Positions 39,401-51,400 of a stretch of 64,000 nt of DNA are shown one piece after another. Source of the stretch: Saxidomus purpurata (taxonomy: Eukaryota; Mollusca; Bivalvia; Venerida; Veneridae); contig JAFMSR010000010.1 in NCBI GenBank assembly GCA_022818135.1, positions 29,383,618 to 29,447,617 of the forward strand, given 5' to 3'. Position numbers and translations under genes: made by a program. How positions within the stretch are numbered: position 1 is the first letter of the stretch; every line of letters starts with the position of its first letter. Below the pieces are notes generated by a model, which had not been told where the DNA came from, searched no databases, and saw only the letters and a list, made by a program, of their open reading frames with translations.

Positions 39401-42400
39401 AAAGTTATCTGATTTTGTCCTCAGCTCTAGGAATAAGTTAAAATGCCAGATAGAACAGTTTAGTAAAAGTACAGTTGTCTAACTTCATAGCATCAAAAAA
39501 ATATGATGTTCTAAATGTAAATGTACTTACTTTTTTTTATACCCCCAAAACACAAAGTGTAAGGGGATGGTATACTGGATTCAGCTTGTCTGTCAGTCTG
39601 TCTGTAGATAGAATCTTGTGGACACTAAATCTCCAAAACGCTGGTCAGAATTTAATGATACTTCACACAAGTTATAAGTACAATGCCTAGGTGTGCATGA
39701 TCAATGTTTCGTGTCTCTAGGTCCAAGGTCAAGGTCTCAGGGGCTCGAGATAGTAAAATCTTGTGGACGCTCAATCTCCAAAACCCCTGTTCAGAATTTA
39801 ATGATACTTCATAGCCAAATTTATAAGAACAATGCCTAGTTACTGCATGGTCCATTTTTCGGTCTCTAGGTCAAAAGTAAAATGGCATAATAGGGGCTCG
39901 AGATAGTAAACTCTTATTCGGGCAACCACTCAAGATATCCATAAATCCCTATTTACAGAACTTATTTTAGTGTTAATCTTATACACAGAAGTATAAATAC
40001 AATACCTGACTGTGACATTATCCAGACGTCTCTAGGTCCAAGGTCAACCTTACAGGGAAGCAGACGATGAGTAAAATCTTGCGAACTGTTAATCTCCAAA
40101 ACCCTGGTCAGAAGTTTAATTATATTTCAAGAAGCCTTGAGTTGTGCAGGTCCAACAATTGCTCGATCATTGCATAAATTTTGTCTCCGGTATCAAAACA
40201 TTGTTTGGGACGTTAATCACATTAAGGATAGTTCTAAGGCTTACTACTTGAATCTTAAAAATAATATTTAGGTTCTGTAAACTCATGTATTTATTTCGAC
40301 TCATGTTTTAACTACATATATTATGTACTGTTTGCTCATATCTTATTTTACTACCCGAGTAATTTAGGAAATTCGGAAGGAGCTAACTTCCTTGATAGAA
40401 ACTCAGACCTTCTAATGTTACATGTTCTTTAATCATAGTTCAATAGCACAGCACTTGAATTGACTACTAGAATGTTATAATGGCTATATTATAACCTTCT
40501 CTATCTTTATAGTCTGCTCAACTGTCTGTTCAGTGAAATGACTTAGGTGATGCTTAATTATAATCATGTGATTCAGTGATCTTAGATAATCCACACTATA
40601 CCAGCTTATTCAACAGAAGAGAAAAGCTAAAGTAATGCTGAATCTTCAAGACCTATGATTCTAGATGTTGTAACAACTTATTTATTGCTGTCTGTGTTCC
40701 TAAAGTGATTAATGTAAAACCCTTTGTACTAATTACAATGGCTCAACTGGAAGCAAGTTTACACTTCTGTTTTGAACACTGCAAACCTAGAAATTAATGA
40801 AAATCGTAAATAGCAAAATCCTTTTCTAGCCATGTGTTGTTAATTGTGGTCAGCTCGTTGTAAGACTTGACAAGGTGGTATGTATCAGACAAATAGACAA
40901 TAAATCTTAAGGCCTCTTTGATATGGCTGACCAGTTTCCATAAGTTAAACATTATTTTAATTAAAAATTCATAGACATAATTTTTTTGATGCCTTATAAA
41001 ACTGACTGAATTCCAAATGTCAAAAGATTAAAAACATACTGTCTTTACTATAAGTATCGTCATGTTGTTGACATTTTGGAGTCCGTTAAATCCATGAAAC
41101 AATTTGGTACCGTTATTAGGCAACCATGTAGAAGTAGCTCTTCAATAAGGAAAGGCAGCAAGATTGTATAATACCAACAAATCCACACCAATATAAGCTT
41201 GATGAATTAAAAAGTTCAGGTAACATACATTGCATTTTATTAATTTCTGCTTGATCAAGACTTTAACTGAGTTGTGTGTAAAATATGGCTGATCAGAGTG
41301 ATTAAAAGGTCATCTTATTTTTCTTTCCCATTAATAGTCTGCCTTCTAACTGTTGTTTATGTCTCCCATCCTGTTATACTTCCTATTGCCAGTTTCATAG
41401 TGCCTTGTCTTTAACCTCTTAAAAAACTATAATGCAACAGTTTAGATGTTGACGATGCAAGACTTATGTCCGATGTTCCGTTGATAAATTATAACTTTCT
41501 GTGTATTAAGGTTTAAACTCAATTCCATCTGTGACGAATACAATTTAACTGGAACATTACAGCTGGAGTTGAAAATTCGATAACCATTATGTATCAAAGC
41601 AGCTAAATGTTCTTTTTGCGGAGACCTAACATGCTTACTAATCAGGATTCACAATTGATTAAAACATTGAATACTATGTTGTCATAGACCATGGCTTATT
41701 TGCCTGTATGTCCATATAGAAAATATTGCCACCAAACTATGGTATAATACCTATGTTGTGTATTTAGAGAAATGAGTTACTGGATTGCAAATTAAAATAT
41801 AGAAATAGTCAATTTATTGAATTGAAACCAACATATAAAACAGATTGCAACTACAAACATGTACTGACTTTGGAATGCTGTAGTATGACAATTTGTATGT
41901 ATCACAGAGAATACTTTTATATTTCAGCTGGAAGTCTGTTGGAGAGATACTGATAAACCTGTATGACAAGGCGACCACCTCAGATCCTCCTCTGGTAAGA
42001 TTCTGCTCTAGACACTGTATGGCTGTGGAATATTCAGTTTTAAATCACAGTTTTTAATTTTCAAGAATTTTGTTTTGTCAAAGGCCACAAGTTTTGTTCA
42101 TCACAATTTTCAATGTCTTGTTTTAGCTCACCTTTTCAAACAATAGTTTTGTTATTCTACGCAGCCTGGCGTCAGCTTTGGTTAAGGTTTTGCGCACACA
42201 TTATCTCCAAAAGTACAGATGATACTCGATCTAAACTTCACACAGGTCTTGGGGGTCACAAAACCAGGATGTATTTTGACAAAATCATGCCTCTCTTTTT
42301 TACTAAGAAAATCCTGGTTAACATTTTGCATGCAAGTTTGTATCTCCAGAAGTCCTAAAAATTGAATTTGTTACACATTAGGTCATCATGTCAAATTGAA

Positions 42401-45400
42401 GGAAGATAATGTGAATCTACTAAAAGACGCCTCTTGTAACCAATCTCCCTTAATTTTGGTCAGGATGTTTGTTCTGTTAAGCTCTTAGTTATCACATTCA
42501 GATGTTTGTATCCTACAAAACCATCAATCAGTGTATCATGCTGGTCGAATTAAGCATCGTAAATGTAAATTGTAGGCTCAGGTGAGCGGTATAGGATCAT
42601 TATGATTCTTGTTATTTATGTGACATGTGCATTTTCAGAGTCTTGGATTAAGAGTGGATGTACCAGATTACAAAAACCTGCCAGAGGAGGAGGATAAAAT
42701 TGCTACAGATACTGCTGAAGGCATTGATACTCTTGTAACAGAAGGCCCCATTTCAGGTAACAAAGACACTGAAAATGATCCAGTTAAAAATATGGAAGTT
42801 GACATGGAATGTGATGAAATTGATGGTGATAAGAAAGAAAATGTTGATGTAAGTAAACATGAAACTTCAGGGAGCAATGTTGGCAGTGTGACTGAAGTTG
42901 AAAACAAAGAAGAAATCAATAGAATGGATGTAGCTGAGGGAGAGAGTGACAGTATTGGAAAAGCTAGCATTACACCAGAATGTGTTACTGATGAAAGTGG
43001 AATTACTGAATATTTTAAGACTGACAAAGATGCAGATAAAAAGTCTGACATCCAAAAATATGAAACAACAGAAAGAAAGCAAAGTAGTGACAGTTTTGAA
43101 AATGATAATGCAAATGCTGAATCAAAAATAGAAACTTCTGACATCTCTGATATTAAAAACATTAACAAAGACCCTGCCTGTAGTGACAGTGCAATTTGTA
43201 GCAAATTTGATGATATTGGGAACTCACTTACTGAAAATGCAAATAGAATTTCAGACAAAAAGGATAATGCTATGGAAATAGATACAGAGAGTGTTTTGTC
43301 TAGTGATGTAAAAGATGAAAGAGATGGTGCTGACAGAATTGAAACTGAAAGAGATTTTGTTGAAAAAGACATAGAAAAGGTTGACAGAGAAGAAAAAGTT
43401 AATGAATTTGAAGAAAGTCAGGACAGCAAAAGAGAAGAAGGTATGGAAATTGAAAACATATCGGAGGAAAGTTCTTCCATTCAGGAGGCACTGATTGCAG
43501 CACATGCATTACTGGATAGTTTAAGTCCAATGAAACCTAAACATGAACCAGAAGTTTTTCCAGGCTGCCCTTCTACTCATAGCCCAAAGTGCAAAACTGA
43601 CCTAGGGACAAGTCTTTGTTTGAAGGGTAGCCCACTGGCACATAAAACAAATGAGGGACTGGATAAACCATCAAGTGTTATATCTGAATGCAGTGTAAAT
43701 CCCATAAACGATAAAAGACAGATAGCTGGTTCACAAACCCCTACAGGTATTCTAGCGAAAACATCAAGTTATGGATTCACTGTTTCAGACATTTTAACAG
43801 ATGAGATAGAAAAGCATTCAATAGATTCTTGTGACAGTGGTTCTGTGTTTAAAGATCAATCTGTACCTCCAGATACAGTGACAAGTGAAGATTCCAAACC
43901 TGCTGAAGTACACAGTTTAAACAAAACTTTAGATTCTAAAACAGGTGAACTGATAGAACCATCTAAAAGTATTGCCCCAATGGTAACACTGAAAAGTAAT
44001 TCTGATACTTCTCCAGTTATTATTGATTCATCCTCATCAAGTCAGGAGCCACAGCCTGGGCTACAGACAGATGTAAGCTCTCTGACAAATGCTACAGTAT
44101 CTTGCCCTGGAACAGAGACAGTCACAAATACATCAGCATCAGTAGTGACACAACCATTGAATTTATCCACTGTATCATCTGCTGTGACAAAGAACCTCGG
44201 TGATAAGATATCTTCTTCACTGCAGTCTGATTCTTCTTTAGCTGGTTCCCAGTATCAGGGAATCTCACTTACAAACAGTGAAACCAGTCTGACTGTGACT
44301 GGTTCTTGTGTTATAACAGCCGTAGGGAACACTTTAACCACAGGGGTTGTAACACAGTCTGATATAAGACCACCTGCAGTAAATGTTACATCTCCACCTG
44401 TACTGACCCCATTTTCTGTGTCTGAGCATGGCTATTCTAGAGCATACAATGAGATGCCATTAAACCAGTCCACTCCAAGAAGAAATCCCTTTCCTGTGAC
44501 CATGGGAGTGCGGTCTCCAGGAGGTACTATTGTCTTGCGTGATTCCCAGTCTTCAGCAAGTTACATTGAAGTGCCACTGGACCTGGATGATAGAAGTCCA
44601 TCAAGCAGAAAGTCTTTGAAGAGGAAACGTCCATCTCTGGCTACTGAAGACATCCTAAATTATGGGAAACGGCGTTCAGCAAGGGTCAGTATCACTGCTT
44701 TTACTGTTCTGTTTTGTATCAAAATTGTGATATTATACACTTATTGAATATCAAAACAATATTTCATTCCATCAATTGCTTTTTTGAAGGGTTTGAGGAG
44801 TTAGGCAGAGGAACAATTTGTAGATGACAAATTTGGTATCTTTTTGGTTTATAGAACGTTTAAAGTAGAGTTATTTATTGGTTTTGCAAATTTAGAAGAA
44901 GATTTTTGAGACATGCTTTTTATGCCCCATAAGGGTAGCATATTAAAATCTCACCGTCCATCTGTGCATCCCCCTTACACATTTGTGTCCGTAACTTTGT
45001 CATGCATTGAAGGATTTTAAAATAACTTGGCACAAATGTCTAGCACATCAAGACGACATGTCGCATGCAAGACCCACGTCCCTACCTCAAAGATCAAGGT
45101 TACACTTGGAGTTTTAAGGTAATGGAATCCTCATTCCACATTCGTGTCCGGACTGTAACTTTGTCATGCATTGGAGGATTTTAAAATAACTTGGCACAAA
45201 TGTCTATCACATCAAGACGACGTGTTGTGTGTAAGACCACGCCCCTACCTCAACGGTCAAGGTCACACTTAGTGTTTAAAAGTAATAGAATACTGTATGC
45301 ATGGTAACTCTGTCATGCATGTAAGGATTTTAAAATTACATAGCACAATTACAGACTGAGACACTTATTCTGGGGTATTCGTCACTTGTGAAGGACAGCT

Positions 45401-48400
45401 CTTGTTTAAAGCTTTATTGTCACACTAAGTACAGTCCCTCTGTATTTGGAATATGTTTATACATTTATTGTAATGACATTCAAGTTGCACAAGACAGGCA
45501 AATAATGTGTAGTAAGAACTGACCGTGGACTCACCCCTACTGATCAGTTGTTCTAGGGCTTAAAGGCCTGTTTTGTGGAGCATAGCACAGTCAGGGAATG
45601 ATTAAATATGTTACAGGTTAGGAACACAGGTGGTAGAAAGAAAGAAGAAGAAACAATCAATTTCTTTGATCTTCTCCAGACATTTTTACCTGCAAGTCTC
45701 AAGTAAGTTTTAAAGTTGCTTACATATCCTCTCTGCTTGAAATCTGATCTCCTTGTAGTGTGATAATTAAACCCTGTTCAAACAGGGCGCTTCAATTCAA
45801 CCCATGTAAGTACTCAAAGCTGGGTTAAGCAGTCAGGTATTCACACAAGCAGTATAGTCAAATCTCAAACAGCCTATTTTAAAGTAATTGCATGATATGA
45901 TCTCATAATTTAAGAAGCCATTTTTGTTTTATTCGGTTTATTCTATTTTTGATGTTTAAGAAGCAAGTACTGTTATATCTTGAACTGTCAGTTACTTTTA
46001 CTGACCCATTTTATTGTATCCCTGAAATGCTTCACATGCTTTTTTTCGTTTTTAAAACAACATTCTACATGTGCGACGATATGTTACCTAAGGTTGCTAT
46101 AAAAACAACATTTATGTGAGTCCATGAACATTACCAAGAATCCTCCTTCAAAGCCAGATAAACCTGTTTTTGTGTTCAGGTTAACTTTCAATTCTACTTG
46201 ACTTTTTGTACACTGTTGTATAGATTATCATGCGTTTTCAATGATTTAAACAGAAAATGTACAATCTTTTGTCAGAAATGTTGCTGAGGAAGAAAATATT
46301 TCCATGGAAACGGACACATCTGATACACAAGACAAAACACTGGATAAAGGTACAAAGTATCTCTGTATTTTATTGCAGAATTTGAATTCTTGTGTATAAA
46401 TAATGAAGAAATAGAGGATAATTGTTGGTTTCGGTGTAAGATCACGTTATAATTTCACCGAGTGGGCACCAAAAGTGATATTTTCCACGAGGGCCAGCCC
46501 CACCCCCAGTGAAAATGACAACTTTTGGTGTTCACGAGTGAAATTACGTGATATTACACCAATTCCAACAATTTTTCTGTTTATTTTATGGTTAAAACTC
46601 TACTTTTTATTGAGTTTGTTTCTTCATAAAATAACGAAAATCGCGAAAACCCTCCCCATCAAAAAACATAGCGCAAATGGCGCCATTTTAACAACGCCAT
46701 CGTCGCATGGTTTCCAGCATTAATTACGCTCGGTATACTTTTTGACGTAAATCCGGGTAGAAGATTGCAAAAACAGTGAAAAATAAAAATGGTAATCCAC
46801 TGTTTCAAAACTGTGGATTATCACTTTTATTTCACTGAGAAAACTCTATAATTCACTCGAAAACATTAAATAAAACAATTTAGTTGAAAAGCACCAGAAA
46901 ATGCAGCTAGATTTTACAGAGTTGCTTATGCAGGTGAAAAACTAACTTCATTGTCAAGTCAAGATTTCAAGGTCTTTAAATGTCAGTATCTGATGTAAAA
47001 TCAGTGAAAAGATTTGTTCAAACATTACCAAGCTATCTAGTCTTGTATTTTTATTAAAATTTTATGTGGCTATCAATTAATAATCTATGTTGTTAATGTT
47101 GTAAAGATAAATAGTATTAGTTTTGCATACAAGGAAAGGGGTTTATAATATTTTTTCATTGACAGAATATCTATATATTAATGATCGATATTTTAATGTT
47201 CATGATATAGAAAAATCAGAAAGTAAGACAGCCAGTGTTGCCATGGTAACAGAAGAATGGGACGAAGTAGAGATGGTGAAGTCTTTCCTTGACAACTGCA
47301 TCAAAAACTGTGGTCTGCTTGATATGTGTTGCACATTCCTTCACATCTTGGCCAGGCATTACAAGGTCAAGTGGTAAGTTGCCTATGATAAAAAAAATCA
47401 TGTTATATATACGCCGGTAGAGTTTTTGAGTGCGTTACCTAGTTATAAGTTTTCAGTTGTGTTTGGTTCATTAGATTTGTAAGTTAAAGGTGTCCCAGTA
47501 TACTATCCTATGCAAATAATGCAATGATTAATATCGTCTCTCAACTCGATCTATTATACTCTAGTAACAGAACTTTCAGACAGTGGAGGAGAAGTCCATT
47601 TGATAGCTTGCTGCACCTCACCCCAGTCTTCACTCATGTACCAAGTTACATGTAAAAGCATTTAACTTATTGCAAATTGCAGTAGAGGGTAAAGTAAGGA
47701 GGGTTGGTACATGTTAGATGTAGTGAAAGACCTAGGAGAACAATATTTTACCTTGTAACAGACATTTGCATGGAGAATGTAATATAGAAGATAGAAATAT
47801 CAATAGTTAAGAGTTACTTCCTTTCATAGAAGTTGCAGTCTTATAATACACATTAAACCCTCTGTTGTGTATACAAATGATTTGTTTCAGGCCAGAGGGC
47901 TTATCAGACATTTATATGCGAGTGTTTGACAGGGTGCGGAAACATCTGTATGTACCCAATGTGTTTGAGATGAGGGATCCTCCGGTATTGTACCAGAAAC
48001 TTGCTCAGGTATAATTAGGTCTTCGATTTTCTGTCCATTCAAAACTGGTAGGGTTTGATGTTACTTGTCTAAAAAAAAAAAAAAACCCCTTTTGTCCAGG
48101 CTTTATTCTGGCCTTTAAAAGATATAAAATCGTTGTAAAAGTCTTAAAAATGAGGAAATACTGGGGTAATTACCTGTTGCTTTTTGCGACTTTCTGTTTC
48201 TTGATGAAAGTATTAGCTTGGTTTGAATAAAGCTGTGTTTCTGTTAATCTGTTTGAACCAATTTGTGGAAATGTTTTATCATTTCAAAACAATGTGGAGA
48301 GAGTGGATACTTAAGCCAGCTCAGATTTAGTCATTTAACTATTTGCAGCTGTGAAAAATGCCTATACTGTCACAGTTACAAAAAAGCTCTGTATTGAATG

Positions 48401-51400
48401 AAAATTTAAAAGATGGTTTGCACACATGAGTATATGACAAATTGCATCAAAACTTTAATGGTTATGTGATATTAGTTAAAGAAAAAACTCTTTTTCTCCC
48501 ATTATGCCTTAAAATTGTTGTCAGGTGGGAAAAAGTTGCATAATGAAAATATCACAAATGTCACTTTTTTATAAATTTTTTTTGTTTATTTAGATTTGCC
48601 TTGTACAGGCTGAGTTATTACTAGATAGTTGGTTGGCTGCTAGGTCAAAGGTGACAGGATCTACGCTGATGTCACCTCGAAGGTATGTCACTTTTACTTA
48701 AGTTTAAGTATTTAAAAACTACTGGATTTTCATTGGACTGCATCACTGAGTTACTTGGACCACAAAGTTTCATTTTTGTCTAGTTTATGAAAAAAACCGA
48801 ATGACAATCTGTGATATTTGATAATGCAGTGACAGAATTAATTCTCGATAGCGAAACAAGTTCGTACAACTGAGATTAATTGCTGTTGAAACGCAGTCCA
48901 GAAAGGAGAAAGAGAGATAAATAAATAAATGTGGAAATAACATGTGTTGTCTAAGGATGATATGGGAGGTGTTCAAATGTTTTGTGAAGCTCCAGAGAGC
49001 AGTAATTTCAGATTGAAATTTTGATGAAGATTGTAGTAGATAAATGTATTACATTTTTGTATATTTTGATTTATACTAATTTATTTATTCTTGACTGTGA
49101 AACAAGTTCTTACAACTTTTATTAATTGCTCTCAAGACTCACTCTGGATGGAATCAACCTCAGAAATAGAGAGAGGCAATGTGAAATTATTTGTGTCTTG
49201 CCTACCGACACTACCGTCATGGCTATGGTAGGGATTGAACCCGGGACCCTTTGATCTTTAGGTGAACACGCTACCATGGCGGCTCCATTTGTGTATGATA
49301 TGTTCCCTAACAAATGAGCTTATGTTCTATTACAGTCAGATTGTTGTAATGTCAAATATGTATGTATATATTTTTCTGCAGTCAGGGGAGTCACAGTTTA
49401 CCAGCAGATGAGATTCCTGAGTTCTATGAAGAGGATATCTGGTATCTAACAGTACTATGTGGGTACAGTGAGACCTTGGCTGATATCTGGATAAATCACT
49501 GTATCAGAGGTAGTCTGCTTCTTCTTGGTTTGTTTTCTGAATCTTAAATAGAGAAATATTTATAGAAAATATGAAAATACATGATGTGGCAGGGGATCAT
49601 TGGTCTAGTGGTAACAAGCTGTACCAATAAACCAGTTCAAGCCTTGCTACTGCCCAGGTCACCTTATGTGAGAAAAATGGCAGTCTTAATATGAAAGATA
49701 GGAGTCTAGTACTGGTTCTTCCAAGTAACGATTGTTAGGTAAAATGACCAAACATACTGTTGGAACAGGCATTAAACTCCTACAACAAAAACACCAATAA
49801 TCCAGAAGTTTTAGGTTTGATCTTCCACGCCAACTCTAAAAATATAATTGGCTTTTGGATGAGACCTTATTTTTATCTATCTACATTAATATGTAATGAT
49901 TGCAACATTTCAGTGTATTGGTTAAAGACAAGGTATTTTGTACTGCGGAACAACATGGTGGAAGGCGTCTCATGTCTTGAAACAGTAGGTGGTTTTGATT
50001 TGCAAGAAACCGTTAATTACTCTTCATGGTAAAGGTGGGAAATTTTGAAATAGTACTTGTTGATGAAGCAGACATCCTTACGCTAGTTTCTTTTTTCCAC
50101 CAAATGCACAAAAAGACACTAAAGTGGTTAAATTAAACTGAATTATTTTCTGCATTGTAGGAAATAAGTTTGATCCAACTTCATAGAAGGTTGCCTAGTA
50201 GAAAGAAACACTTAAGCAAATTAAGCACTGAAACTGAGTAGTATAATGGCACCATAGTAAATTCACACCACTTTAACAATACTGTCCAGTCCCCTAAAAT
50301 GGATTTTTGCTCAGTTTATTCATGATCTAATGTCCCAGAACAGCTGTATTCAATCAGCAATTTATACAATGCTGTAATCTCTGTACCTTCAGATAAAAGA
50401 GTACTTGGAATACGGGAAAGAAGAGTTGAATGTGGAACATGCTTACATACCCAACTGTAAAGTTGACAACTTTGTGGATTTAGGTAATACTGTGTTTTGT
50501 GTGTAGTGTTAAGTAGAACTGAGTGACGTGTGTGTAATGAGTCACCTTTGTTACGGGGCAACCAGTATTGTTATAACACAAACAATCTGTTACAACATAA
50601 ATATTCTGTACAAGTTAAGTTTGAACTTACTTTTTACGCATTTATTTTAGAACTACAGTAAAACTTCAATAACTCGAGGTGGCAAGGGGACGAGTAAAAT
50701 GTTTGAGTTATCCGAATCATGGAAAGTTTACAAGTTTTTCTGCTGTGACGTATCTTATGAACAAAGTGTATTGTAGGAGCTTTATGTTGTAGTAGGATTT
50801 AAGCATTCATTTATTTATCCCCCAGGCGAAGGGGATATTAGAAATGCTCTTCGTCCGTCCGTCCGTCCGTCTGTGCGTCCGTGCGTCCGTCCCAATTTTG
50901 TCCGGAGCATAACTCCAAAAGTACTTGAGCAATTTTCTTCAAACTTCATACACTGACAGAGCACATTGGGAGGAAGTGCAGTGTGTAAGAACAATAACTC
51001 TACCTTGCCTACTTTTAGAGTTATTCCCCTTTATCAGATTTACTTGAAAAACTTTGTCCGGAGCATAACTCCAAAAGTACTTGAGAGATTTACTTCAAAC
51101 TTAATACACTGACATAGCACATTGGTAGGAAGTGCAGTTGCAGTGCAAGAACAATAACTCTACTTTGCCTACTTTTAGAGTTATTCCCCTTTATCAGATT
51201 TACTTGTCCAAAGCATAACTCCAAAAGTACTTGAGGGATTTACTTCAAACTTAATACACTGACATAGCACATTGGTAGGAAGTGCAGTGTGCAAGAACAG
51301 TAACTCTACCTTGCCTACTTTTAGAGTTATTCCCCTTTATCAGATTTACTTTAAAAGTTTTGTCCAGAGCATAACTCCAAAAGTACTTGAGGGATTTTCT

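Noticed and set aside
42668..43372. Minus-strand 234-codon frame opposite the large CABIN1 exon
   Set aside because: It is a shadow of the plus-strand coding exon. The Ser/Leu-rich composition mirrors the Glu/Ser/Lys codons.
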